The notes under the pieces: model-generated | The model's database searches: none | Seen by the model: the letters and a program-made list of their open reading frames with translations, nothing else | Told to the model about the DNA's origin: nothing | Part shown: piece by piece, positions 12,169-32,076 of the stretch | How the letters are laid out: every line of letters starts with the position of its first letter | Position numbering within the stretch: position 1 is the stretch's first letter | Program-made: the position numbers and the translations under genes | Assembly: GCF_027172205.1 (NCBI RefSeq) | Contig: NC_070613.1 | Location: 57,510,001-57,574,000 of the forward strand | Direction: 5' to 3' | Length of the DNA stretch: 64,000 bases | DNA from: Podarcis raffonei | Lineage: Eukaryota > Chordata > Lepidosauria > Squamata > Lacertidae

Positions 12169-12176
12169 ATCTAGAG

Positions 12177-12312
12177 CAGGCTTCCTCAACCTCGGCCCTC
12201 CAGATGTTTTTGGCCTACAATTCCCATCATCCCTGACCACTGGTCCTGCTGGCTAGGGATCAGGGGAGTTGTAGGCCAAAAACACCTGGAGGGCCGAGGT
12301 TGAGGAAGCCTG
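12177..12312. mobile_element. palindromic hAT MITE with 8-bp target duplication
   Basis: The ends CAGGCTTCCTCAACCTCGG and CCGAGGTTGAGGAAGCCTG are perfect inverted repeats. The element is flanked on both sides by ATCTAGAG (12169-12176 and 12313-12320), the 8-bp duplication expected of hAT elements. Almost the whole 136 bp is one palindrome. Confidence 0.9.
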
Positions 12313-12329
12313 ATCTAGAGGGTACCAAA

Positions 12330-12412
12330 TGACCTAGGTGGTCTCAGAACTACCATTGAGGGGACTAGATGACCCTCGGGGTCCCTTCCAGCTCTACAAT
12401 TCTATGATTCTA
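12330..12412 (+). repeat. CR1-type LINE 3' end
   Basis: GGGACTAGATGACCCTCGGG, then CCCTTCCAGCTCTACAATTC and the ATTCTATGATTCT tail, is the well-known CR1 3' terminus. A CR1-dependent SINE would share it. Confidence 0.7.
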
Positions 12413-12720
12413 GTTAACAGTCAAACACAATGGGCTAATCCTGAGTCAGGTATTTTAGGAAGTTTCGGTATATGTTGTAGGTACTTTAAAAATACATCAT
12501 AATAATTACAGCAACAATAATTAGTCAGGCAAGAATCATTAAACACAAAGAGAGATTTGGGAAACTGTTAGCTAAACAAATAAAGGAATCCAAGAATATA
12601 AAGTTATAGAAAAAATGGCACTTATTATTAATTGCTGTAATGATAAAATCAGTAATGATATAGCAACATAGAACTGTTTTCCTTTAATTTTCTTCTTTGT
12701 TTTCTGTAATTTATCAACCA

Positions 12721-12762
12721 CCCTTTCTTTCTTTCTTTCCTTTTCTCCCTCCCTCTCCCTTA
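12721..12762. repeat. pyrimidine-rich tract
   Basis: CTTT and CCCT repeats in the C7orf25 5' intron, directly before the MITE at 12779. Confidence 0.8.
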
Positions 12763-12778
12763 CAATTCTAACTTCTTA

Positions 12779-13015
12779 CAGTGGTACCTCGGGTTAAGAA
12801 CTTAATTCGTTCCGGAGGTCCGTTCTTAACCTGAAGCACCACTTTAACTGTTCTTAACCTGAAGCACCACTTTAGCTAATGGGGCCTCCTGCTGCCGCCG
12901 CGCCGCCGGAGCATGATTTCTGTTCTCATCCTGAAGCAAAGTTCTTAACCCGAGGTAATATTTCTGGGTTAGTGGAGTGTGTAACCTGAAGCGTCTGTAA
13001 CCCGAGGTACCACTG
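12779..13015. mobile_element. Tigger-like MITE (CAGTGGTACCTCGGGTTA family)
   Basis: Terminal inverted repeats CAGTGGTACCTCGGGTTA and TAACCCGAGGTACCACTG are flanked by TA on each side. It is 237 bp, close to the copy at 33193-33430, and has no transposase. The TA target and CAGTNNTACCTCG start place it near the Tigger/pogo group. Confidence 0.85.
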
Positions 13016-13173
13016 TATTTTCAAAAATATAAAAGACTAAAATAAGCACAAGAAAGGCCATGCTGAAACAACTGTGCAATCTGAAAATGTTTATGTGGAA
13101 AGCGGAAGCAGTTTCTGAGCTTAAGAAAAGAGTCCAAATGCCATCAATATCATGTTGCAGAAGAAACCAAATA

Positions 13174-13692
13174 CCATATTTTTCGCTCTATAGGACGCAA
13201 TTTCCCCCCTCCAAAAATGAAGGGGAAATGTGTGTGCGTCCTATGGAGCGAATGCAGGCTTTCGCTGAAGCATGGAGAGCAAGAGGGGTCGGTGCGCACC
13301 AACCCCTCTCGCTCTCCAGGCTTCAGGCAGCTATGCGCAAGCCTTCGGAGTGCAGCAGGAGTTCTCGCTGCACTCGGAAGGCTTGCGGATAGCTGCCTGT
13401 TTTGGGGGCTGGGGTCGGGGGAAGCTCGGGCTTCCCCCGCCCCCAGCCCCCCAAGCTCCGGGAGTGGCGGCAAGGTTGCGTGCAATCTTGCCACCGCTCC
13501 TGGACCTGTTCTGGGGGCTGGGGAAGCTCGGGTTTTCCCCCACCCCAGCCCCGCGGCTAAAAATGAAGCCAAGACAGGGAGAGGAATGGATCCCGCTCAC
13601 TGTCTTGGCTTCTTTGCTCTTTGGGGCTGGGGGGGAAAAAAAACCTAGGTGCGCGCTATGGTCCGGTGCGCCATATGGAGCGAAAAATACGG
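13174..13692. mobile_element. 519-bp TA-flanked MITE with internal hairpins
   Basis: The ends CCATATTTTTCGCTCTATAG and the matching right end (ATGGAGCGAAAAATACGG) are inverted, with TA outside both. The GC-rich interior contains several stem pairs, for example GGCTTGCGGATAGCTGCC against GGCAGCTATGCGCAAGCC. Overlapping open frames on both strands come from this GC-rich palindromic structure and are not genes. Confidence 0.8.
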
Positions 13693-15194
13693 TACACTCT
13701 TGGGTCATGGTTAGGCAGCATTTGCTGAAGTTTTCCTTGACAAGCCAGATGCAAGACGTCTAAAACAGTGATAGGGAACTTGTGGCCATCCAGGGTTTTC
13801 AGGACAATATTCCCAACATCCGACTGTTGGCTGAGCGGAGTGGGAGCTGGAGTCCAATCGCATCTGGCAGGGAGCACTTTCCCCATCCGTGGTATAAAGC
13901 AGGGGTAGAAGTTTTTATGCAATATCCTGGAGAACATTGGTTGGGAAAGCTATATGCCCAAGGGGGTGGAGCTAGAAACTCTAGGAGGCTGAACTGAAGC
14001 AATCCTGCATACCAAAGGGTTGTTTACTCTCTTGAAATAAATAGGGTTTAGCACACAGAACTCCTACTGCCCCTGCTTTCCTAGAAAAGAGAAGAGGGGC
14101 CGGATGGGAGAGAATGAGATTTCAACAGGTCAGAGTGCAAATTAGCTTAGGAAAGAGAGGCAAAGATGAGCTACAAATACAAAAAAGCACCGGGAGGCTG
14201 TTCTCGACTTTTGAATATTAAAAATACCTCTAAAGCAGCACCAGGAGAAATTTCCCAGTGTCCTTACAATTCCAGTCCCAAGCCTGGTTGAAAAACCTTA
14301 CAGCACCCAGAATATGACTACTTTTGTTATGTTAGCAATTATGAAAATATTTTCATGCTGTGAGCTGCCTTGAGCATGGTTTTAGCTATGGAAAGGTGGC
14401 ATGCAAATGAAATGATGATGGTGATGGACTTTGGCTTGGGAGCAGCTAAAAGCAGCAGCAACTTATGGCAACTTTCACTCATTTCCTGTGATGCAACAGA
14501 AAGCTGCTGTAATTTTAAACTCTTTTAGTACTTTAACTGTCGTATGTTTTTAAAGTATAGTTGTGATCTTTTTTTCAAAACCGCTTTGAGCTTTTTAAAA
14601 AACAACAATCAAATGCTGTATAATTTTAAGAAACAAAAGAAATAATAGTAAACAAACAGCAAGCCCTTTCCTTGGTCTGTAGGACTTTCTGGTCTTGCAA
14701 ACATAATGTTCCAAGATCCAAGTGATTTCTTCCCATCTGCAGACACAACATAATCCTGTATCCCCTCCTCCCACTTTTGAAAGCCCCGGGAGACTAACGT
14801 GTCATTTGGAAGCAAGCTCCGACCTGTTTTTGAATTTTTATTATTATATATTTATTTATGCCCCGTCTTTTAACCCTGACAGGGGTTAGCTTAAACACAG
14901 CTAAAAACATAGAAAACTAAGGAGGGGAATCGTTCTTAAAAGACAATTAAACATGGATAGAATTAAACAGATACACACACACATTAAAAATCTATTAAAC
15001 CTGTACAAATAATCACATTTTCTCTTTTACTCCTTTCCTCCCTCCCTCCCTCCATACTAAAATATAACAACGATTTATATCCTTTCAAATGTGTTTGTGG
15101 AAGGGGAATCATTGGTTTGTTTTCCTTCTTCTTATGTATCTGGTCTTCTCCTTTTGCATTTCTCAGTTGTGGAAAATACGAAATGTTTACCCCT

Positions 15195-15475
15195 CGAACG
15201 AGGAGCTGCCCCGCCGCCCCGGACCCGCCACCGCCCTCCTTCCTGCTGCCAGACTTACGACCAACTCGCTCCGCCGTCCCAGCAGCTGCAGCTCCAGCCC
15301 GGCGCCGGCGGCTGCAAGCGACTTCCGCCTCCACACCATAGAGAGCGGGGGGGGAGACGGGCTCCTTCAGGGCTTCACAAGCGGGAGGAAGCAGGAGCAG
15401 GAGCCGGCACTGGGCCCAGCCCTCACTTCCGGTTCCCGTTCGGCGCCTCCATGTGCGGGGCAAGGGTGGCGGTCA
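15195..15475 (-). promoter_or_regulatory. C7orf25: CpG-island promoter and untranslated first exon of C7orf25
   Basis: This is a sharp CpG-rich island in otherwise AT-rich DNA. On the minus strand a consensus GTAAGT donor follows position 15259, pairing with the acceptor just before the C7orf25 coding exon. An ETS-type CCGGAAGT lies near the upstream edge (about 15426-15433), a common start-site element of housekeeping genes. The donor and base composition are seen; the start site is inferred at about 15.43-15.47 kb. Confidence 0.6.
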
Positions 15476-15647
15476 ACCTTTTTCCTTGTATGCATTTATT
15501 AAATTACATTTTATTATTTATTTTATTTAAATTATAGTATTACTTTATAATAGCATTTCGTTATTTATATTATAATTTTAAATGTTATATTATATTATTA
15601 AATAATTTATATTAGTATAATAGTGTTTATTTAATTACAATTAGTGT

Positions 15648-15793
15648 CACAGAATCAGAACTGTAGAGTTGTAAGGGATCACAAGGGTCATCTAGTCCAA
15701 CCCCCTGCAGTGCAAGAATCTTTTGCACAATGTGAGGCTCGAACCCCTGACCCTGAGATGAAGAGTTTCATGCTCTTACCAACTGAGCCATCC
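15648..15793 (-). repeat. tRNA-Lys-derived SINE with CR1-like tail (second copy)
   Basis: Same build as 110-250: on the minus strand it shows TGGCTCAGTTGGTAAGAGCATG, then AGGGGTTCGAGCC, then GGGGTTGGACTAGATGACCC and the CR1-like end. It sits in a strikingly AT-rich, TTATAT-repeated stretch (15490-15850). Confidence 0.8.
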
Positions 15794-16094
15794 TATATTA
15801 AATTATTATTAAATTGTAATTATAGTACGATATAGTATATTTTGATTGATTGCATTTAAATATACTACCTTTTTCTCTCCCAAGGAGGATGGTGGGGGTG
15901 GGGGTGTACATCAGGGGGCCAGATTTGATGAAGTGAGCATGCGTGAGGGCCGACCAAGGTGGTTGAGCTATTTTTAGGATTTTGCTCCAGGATATATACT
16001 GTCACGGGAGGCGGATTAGGCCCCCAAAGCAGACTTTGGACATGCCTGGTGTACATGGTTCTCCTCCTTTAATCCCCCCACATAACCCTGTGAG

Positions 16095-16145
16095 GAAGGT
16101 CATAGAATTGGAAGGGCTCCCAAGGGTCATCTAGTGCAGCCCATT
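16095..16145 (-). repeat. CR1-type 3' end fragment
   Basis: CATAGAATTGGAAGGGCTCC then AAGGGTCATCTAGTGCAGCCC is the reverse complement of the CR1 3' terminus. Only ~50 bp remain. Confidence 0.6.
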
Positions 16146-16564
16146 TTGAAATCAATTCAGGACTTCTGCCATTGAATTTAGGAAGCCGCCATATATGGAG
16201 TGAGACCATTAAGTCCAATTAGCTCAGTCCTGTCTACACCGACTGGCAGCAGTGGTTTCAGACAGGGAGTCTCTCCCAGCCCTATCTGAAGATGCCAGAA
16301 GGGATTGCAAGGTAAACACGACCTCAGAGCTATGTGGCCCCTCCCTTGGAAAGTTGTTTTTTTCTGTTGAAACTGAATGGTGTTTCTTTTTAACTAACAA
16401 AGGAGTTGGGAGTTTGATGAGGGTGGTTAGGAACAAGTGGTGCAATTGTGTGCAGAGCACATCAGTTTTTCTGGAGCCTTTTTGGCGTTTTGGACAAGCA
16501 CAACTCCTATCGGCACAGCCAGCTGATAGGACCAGTTAGTGCATTAGGTTTGATGTATCTATAT

Positions 16565-16823
16565 AGGGTTGCCATACATCTGGATTTTCCTGGACATTTG
16601 ACTGATTTCTGCCTGGGCACTGCTTCCAACTGCAGTATTCCATGTATGTCTAGGAAGTTTGGGATGTACGGCAACCCATGTTGACCGTCATTTTTGCCGA
16701 CTTTCCTGAAAATAGCTCAAAAACGTCTTTTTTGTAATTTTGCTAAAGAAAGCTCAACAACTTTGGTCAAAACTAAAAAAACTATCGTGTCTGGATTTTC
16801 ACTTTTTGAAATATGGCATCCCT
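16565..16823. mobile_element. hAT-like DNA transposon remnant
   Basis: The ends AGGGTTGCCATA and TATGGCATCCCT are inverted. Flanking ATCTATAT and ATCTATCA agree at 6 of 8 bases, fitting an aged 8-bp hAT duplication. The inner CTGGATTTTC motif repeats near both ends. Confidence 0.6.
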
Positions 16824-18670
16824 ATCTATCAAGAAAGTTCTAAGGGGAAGTTCCCAGGGTGGAAATGCAGTGCTATGCTGTTGTGCGTTAATTCTAATCC
16901 TGCATTTTAAAATCTAAGCAAGAAATTCAGAAAACAAAGCTACGACATGCCTTTGTATTGAATTTCTGATTGTTGTGAGACATTTTTCTGTGAGAATAAA
17001 TCATCTTTGTCAACCTTACATGCTTTTTTGGCAGAGGTTATAGCACTGGATTAAAAGGGAACCTTTAACCTTGTGCACTTGTGTATCTCTACAGCTCACA
17101 ACAGTGTTTTTTGCAGACTACAATCAGCACCTGGAATTCTTACTAGAGAAGAATTTTGACAAAAGTTCAACATAGCATCTCAGTTGGTCAGACAAACCTA
17201 TTTTTGTTCGTGTTTAGATTTTATCACATTTCCAAGCACACCATATCACCACACTGTGGACAAAGTTTCCAAGCAAATATATCCACTAAATTGTTCTATG
17301 CCTCTCCAATCAATGTTTTTCCCTGTGGCTCAAACATTCTATTTACATGGTATCAGATTTTTTTTTATTTTTTTTTTAGTTTTTGGAAATTCAGTGGCAT
17401 ATACCATTTACCCAAGGGGTCAGAGTGTACCAGTGTGTACTTTACTTGTTACCCCAACACTCAAGTATCAGTCAGAATGCCTGAAAATACCCCACTGAAC
17501 GTAAGAGGGAGAGTAGTGTTGTGTGCATGTCTTGCTTGTGGGTTTCCCAAGCCTTTATGACTGGCCATTGTGGGAACACAATACTGTAAAGTAAATAGGG
17601 CTAGGTTTTTGGTCTGATCCAACAGAACTCTTAAACGCTTATGACTCAGCTAAATTAAAAACAAACATGGACAGAAAAAAGTTTGATTGCATTCAGTGAT
17701 GTTAACGTTTTTCTCAATTACTCTATGGTGCCTCATTCACACATACAACTCACCTCTTCACATTACAGTCAATGAATCATCAATGTGCATGGATGAGGGA
17801 GCAACGTCTTACTCATTTATCACATCGCATACTCTTTTCTCAAACAAGCCCTACATGTGGTTATCCACAGCAATCCTTCAGGTTAAATTAGGATGACTAA
17901 CCCAAAGTCACCTATGGAGCTTTACAGCTGAATTGTAAACTCAAGTGGAAGGTTCCTTGGTCCAAATGGGGCAGTCCCCCAGGGGGTGAAGGACAAATCA
18001 CAATGTGAGACCAGTTACCTTAACACCCCTCTCAGACCACCTCTGCCACCCTTCCTCCTCCTGCCCTCACCCAGCTTACTTTTTATTATTGCTGTTATCC
18101 TGCCACTTTACCACCAGCTTCTCCATCTGTAAAAACTTTGAACATGAGCTTTCATGTATCTGGAAAACTCACTTTGTCTTTCAATGAGTTCGTCCAATAA
18201 AGGTTGCATTTCCTATATATTTCTTGCCCTATGGGATCACTGTGACAGTGGGGGCAAACATTGCACCTTCTCGCTTACACCAGGGAGGGAGGTAGTGAAC
18301 CTGCCACATGAGTGGAAGACAGATCTCTAACACACATGGTACCAAGACTGCTTTCTGTTCTGACTTGTAGCAGCTTGCTATCTAAAGCCTTTCAGTATTA
18401 CATGCTGAATGCATATCATCTGATTTGATTCACAGCCCCTTTGATTTAACTGCTCCCATAGAGGCCTGCATAATATCTCACTCAAGACATACATTTAGAA
18501 AGCTTTTAACAGAAGCTCTGCCAGTTCAGCTGAGGGTAGTTCCAAAGGATTTATGAATATTTTAAAACTGCGTGCTTCTGAATAAAATTTGTGGTGGTGG
18601 TGAAACCAGAAGGAACTCAATATAATTAAATGCCTTATGAAGTTTTACCTAGAAATCACACCACTCCTGG
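16824..18670. other. intergenic between C7orf25 promoter and PSMA2 3' end
   Basis: No gene or recognised transposon. Some Pro/Thr- and Phe-rich frames are short and have no splice or start context. Confidence 0.5.
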
Positions 18671-18674
18671 TATG

Positions 18675-18680
18675 TTTATT
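18675..18680 (-). terminator. PSMA2: PSMA2 poly(A) signal AATAAA
   Basis: On the minus strand, AATAAA lies about 210 nt past the PSMA2 stop codon, a usual distance for this short-UTR housekeeping gene. Confidence 0.55.
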
Positions 18681-18892
18681 TTTTCATATTGCGTATTCTT
18701 GTACAGTGTTTAATATTTTAAAGAACAATAATTCCACATTTTCAATATTAGGACAGTAGTATTTGGATCCATAATATTTCTTTTTTAAAAAATCTAGCAG
18801 ATAAAGTAGAAATGAGAGTGCAGAAGCCAAATATTTAAATGGCTGGGGGAAAAGATCCTTGTATGTATCGAGGCAGTCTTCCTTAACGCATA

Positions 18893-29248
<10,356 letters not shown>

Positions 29249-29319
29249 TTTGACCAGCGCGATTGAACCCCCTCGCTCCGCCCTCCCTTCATAACCGGCT
29301 CCGCCCGCTTTCTGAGGCT

Positions 29320-29358
29320 GCGCACGCGCACTGCGTACTGTTTTTACAGCGCATGCGC
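29320..29358. promoter_or_regulatory. two NRF1-type palindromes
   Basis: GCGCACGCGC and GCGCATGCGC lie 19 bp apart (start to start 29 bp). Both fit the nuclear respiratory factor 1 consensus, which is typical of genes for mitochondrial proteins. Confidence 0.7.
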
Positions 29359-29445
29359 AAAAAGAGAAAACATGTAGAGCGCCGACCACAGAACCATGAA
29401 CAGATTGAACTTCCGGGAACTCTCGAAAGCCGCGAAACTCTATGG

Positions 29446-29605
29446 CAGCCTTTCTCAACCTTGGGTCGTTCGTACCCGCCCTCAAACGTTGTTGGACTAC
29501 AATTCCCGTCATCCCTTGCTAGCAGAACTGGTAGCCAGGGGTGATGGGAGTTGTAGTCCAACAACGTTTGAGCCGCCCGCCACCTCCTCAGGTTGAAAAA
29601 GACTG
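29446..29605. mobile_element. palindromic hAT MITE inside the shared promoter
   Basis: CAGCCTTTCTCAACCTTGGG and the diverged right end GGTTGAAAAAGACTG are inverted. The core TTGTTGGACTACAATTCCCG is mirrored by GGGAGTTGTAGTCCAACAAC. Same family as 12177-12312, but no clear target duplication remains. Confidence 0.75.
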
Positions 29606-29748
29606 TGGTGGTGGTGATGGTTTGGTTTCGGTGCCGTTGGCAGGGCCGTTCCTTCCCTCAGCATTGTCAACGACGAGATCCGGGGATCGCCGGCTCCCTC
29701 TGCTATGCATGCCGGGAACCGGTGCCTCACCCTCAGGAGCTAGAGTAG

Positions 29749-29770
29749 GGCATGCTGGGACATGTAGTCC
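29749..29770 (-). promoter_or_regulatory. ZNF143-like site
   Basis: On the minus strand the sequence reads ACTACATGTCCCAGCATGCC, close to the ZNF143/STAF consensus (ACTACAATTCCCAGMATGC). It lies ~130 bp upstream of the MRPL32 ATG. Confidence 0.6.
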
Positions 29771-29900
29771 AGCTCTCTCGCCAAGTGGCTTGGCGGAAAC
29801 GCCGCCAAAGAGCGAAGGACGACTCGGTTTCCCAGCGCCCTCAGCGCGGCTGAGCCTGACAGGCGCGTTTTCGCGCCGCGAAGGCGGAGGGCCGGTCAAG

Positions 29901-30006
29901 ATGGCGGCGGCCGCGCTGCTGCTGGTCTTCCCGTCTCCTTTGCCTCGGATCCAAGGCTTCCTCCGAAGCTGCTGGTCCCAGCTGGGCTGCCGCAGCCCGC
30001 CCGGGG
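29901..30006 (+). CDS. MRPL32: MRPL32 exon 1 (presequence)
   Basis: Encodes [20 protein letters not shown] to RSPPG plus one base. The GTAGGT donor gives phase 1 and joins to APALAIQGP as in human. Confidence 0.92.
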
Positions 30007-30659
30007 GTAGGTCCTGGCTCCGTCTCCTCGAGGCGTCGCGGGGCCTCCTCCGGGGCGGCTCTCCAGGGGCTTCGCCTCCCAAACGTGGCTTTCCAGCTGC
30101 TTCTGTACAGCTCCCGTCAGCTCTGACTGGAAATCAAGGTGCCCTTTTAGGACAAGCACCGCTGGAGACGCCGCTTTACATGGGGCGGGAAGAAGTTGCA
30201 CAGTTTTGTTCTTGCTTTCATTATAAGCATATATATTGTTCTTTCCTGGTATTTTTATGCTGGTGGGAACTGCCCCGAATGTGTATTTTTTTGCAGAGGG
30301 GGCTGGATTCTGAAAACTATTTATTTATAAGATTTGTTACCCACCCATCACCCGTGTTATTTACTGTATTGGCCAGAATATAAGCCGCACCTTTAAAATT
30401 GGAGGAGGGAAAGAAAAAATACCCACATATAAGCAACTCCATTCCTTGCTGCCGTTGGCTGCATACTGGCCGGGGAGCGGGGAGCTGTGCTGCGTTGCCG
30501 GCGGCCTTTCCCCTTCCTCGCTCTCTCCACGTGCGTAAGGTCGCGAATATAAGCCACACTTTAACTTTTCATAGTCGGAATTTGGGGGGTAAAGAGGCTT
30601 ATATCCAGGCCAATATGGTATTCTACTTATATATTTTGTAAAAAATATGTGCCGTTTGA

Positions 30660-30694
<35 letters not shown>

Positions 30695-30715
30695 TATATA
30701 TATATCACAAAATGA

Positions 30716-30753
<38 letters not shown>

Positions 30754-32076
30754 CACAAAGTGGTTTAGAAAAAGAAAACAGCAAAATCGAGGAAAAATTC
30801 ACAAACCTATTTTGAAGCATGAAGGTTATGGAAACAGGATATGCAATTACTAACATAACTTGAACCACTACAGTTGTTACTGTCAGTTATCTATTGTTAC
30901 TAGTTAAATTTGTTATTCGCTTTATCTTGCTCATGACAGACCAGAGCAACTGGAGAGAGGCGGTCCTGGAATTATTGCAGTACAGTTGTACCTTGTTTTG
31001 CAGTTGGGATCCGTTCCGGAGCCCTGGCCGCTAGCCAAAAAGGATGCAGGGCAAAGCGCCACATCTGCGTGTGCGGAGCAATTTGTGCTTCTGTGCATGT
31101 GCAAAGTGCGATTTAGCACTTCTGCGCATGCGCGAGTGACAAACCTGGAAGTAAGAATCTCATTGAGCAAAACCACTTCTTGAAATATTATATCTAATTA
31201 ATAAAGGTAAGCAAATTACCACAACTAAATTATTTGTAACTAAGTTATTTGTATTTGTCTTTAAGCTCCTGCTTTAGCAATTCAGGGTCCAGCTTTTTTG
31301 CCTGAACCTGTAGAAGAGAATGCTGAAAGTAAGGAGACTCCAAGCTTTCTAGACAGCATATTTTGGATGGCAGCCCCAAAATCAAGGCGGACCATTGAAG
31401 TAAATCGCTGCAGGCGAAGGAATCCTAGGAACCTTATAAAAATAAAGGTAACTCATCACATTTCTGTTGTCTTTCTCCCCTTATTTTTGTAGATTTTCTG
31501 TTCTTCAATGCTCTCAAGATGCTTGTAATTTCTTATTTATTTATATTGGTATTTTAAATTTACCACAGGAAATTTTTCATTTAAAATCTGTCTGCAGCTC
31601 CTGTGCTGAATCTTTTAAATGTGATGGTATTGTATTTTGAAAACTTAAACCTTTATGTATACTACTTGACATGAGGAATTTTTCAGGTTCCTAGAAAACA
31701 ATGTATTATATCACAATGGTAATGAGATAGCCATTGCCTTACATGGCTCTTAGCATTTGTGAAATCTCTCTTTTTTTAAATTGTTCATTGCCCAACTTTT
31801 TGTTTTCTTTCTTGTCTTTAGCGAAACATTGATGTCTGTCCTCAGTGTGGCAACCTGAAACTGAAGCATATTCTTTGTGGCTATTGTTATGCAAAGGTTA
31901 AACGGGAGACAGTTGCCATAAGGAAAGAAATATGGGCACAGGAGGGAGGACCACATAAGGCTCCACCTGTAGAGACTGTTGTACTGTATGAGGGAGAGAA
32001 AGCTAGAGATGAAGATGAAGGCAAGCGGATCATAGAACGAACAAGGAAGCGCCCATCTTGGTTCACACAGGACTGA
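29901..32076 (+). CDS. MRPL32: mitochondrial ribosomal protein L32 (whole gene, 3 exons)
   Basis: Exons 29901-30006, 31266-31447 and 31822-32076 join in frame through GT/AG sites to 180 residues; human has 188. MRPL32 is a protein of the large mitoribosomal subunit. The N-terminal ~60 residues form a variable, arginine-containing mitochondrial presequence region. The mature start is the conserved block [20 protein letters not shown]. Two CxxC pairs (CPQC and CGYC) make the four-cysteine zinc site of bL32. In yeast and mouse the presequence is removed by the m-AAA protease, so its folding is linked to mitoribosome assembly. The C terminus [18 protein letters not shown] matches human closely. 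The start ATG lies in GTCAAGATGGCGG. The plus-strand frame open through exon 1 continues into the intron; homology and the GTAGGT donor end the exon at 30006. Confidence 0.97.
30364..30618. mobile_element. TA-flanked MITE (TATTGGCCAGAATATAAGCC family)
   Basis: The ends CTGTATTGGCCAGAATATAA and the reverse complement of the right end (CCATATTGGCCTGGATATAAG) agree, and TA flanks both. It is non-coding and lies in MRPL32 intron 1. Confidence 0.75.
30659..30753. repeat. compound (TA)n(CA)n microsatellite, duplicated
   Basis: Two successive blocks each run GAATATAT...ACACAC, separated by CACAAAAT. The arrangement suggests a ~55-bp tandem duplication of a compound repeat. Confidence 0.9.
30983..31152. 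mobile_element. Tigger-like MITE, right end lost
   Basis: It starts CAGTTGTACCTTGTTTTGCA after TA, with the CCGTTCCGGAGCCC and GCGCATGCGCG motifs of related copies. The right terminal repeat is missing. It lies in MRPL32 intron 1. Confidence 0.6.
31266..31447 (+). CDS. MRPL32: MRPL32 exon 2
   Basis: Encodes [20 protein letters not shown] to [25 protein letters not shown] acceptor and GTAACT donor flank it. Confidence 0.96.
31822..32076 (+). CDS. MRPL32: MRPL32 exon 3 (zinc ribbon and C terminus)
   Basis: Encodes [20 protein letters not shown] to [10 protein letters not shown], then TGA at 32074-32076. The acceptor is TTGTCTTTAG. Confidence 0.97.
   Translation, partial: RNIDVCPQCGNLKLKHILCGYCYAKVKRETVAIRKEIWAQEGGPHKAPPVETVVLYEGEKARDEDEGKRIIERTRKRPSWFTQD

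Larger units (their letters stand above)
10728..15258 (-). other. C7orf25: 5' UTR intron of C7orf25
   Basis: On the minus strand it runs from a GTAAGT donor at 15258 to the TTTTTCTCAG acceptor ending at 10728. It holds several MITEs, a CR1-type tail and a pyrimidine tract, and no coding exon. Between about 13.7 and 15.0 kb I see only worn LINE-tail-like fragments (around 14330-14410 and 14830-14900). The intron is inferred from its splice sites. Confidence 0.6.
29249..29900. promoter_or_regulatory. bidirectional PSMA2/MRPL32 promoter
   Basis: The two ATGs are 652 bp apart on opposite strands, and the interval is CpG-rich with no TATA box. It contains GCGCACGCGC (29320-29329), GCGCATGCGC (29349-29358), a CTTCCGGGAA ETS-like site (about 29410-29419) and a ZNF143-like site at 29749-29770. 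A palindromic MITE (29446-29605) divides it. Head-to-head pairing of these genes is conserved in mammals. Confidence 0.85.

Noticed and set aside
13060-13763. Several overlapping frames of 90-160 codons on both strands
   Set aside because: They fall inside the GC-rich palindromic MITE at 13174-13692 and mirror each other.
15089-15537. Frames of 137-159 codons on both strands near the CpG island
   Set aside because: CpG-island composition suppresses stops. The strand-specific splice evidence supports an untranslated exon instead.
29588-30082. 164-codon antisense frame over MRPL32 exon 1
   Set aside because: Antisense shadow of GC-rich coding and promoter DNA.
29541-30383. A 280-codon plus-strand frame starting upstream of MRPL32
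   Set aside because: It includes MRPL32 exon 1 in frame but starts in the MITE and runs into the intron. Homology fixes the true start at 29901 and the exon end at 30006.
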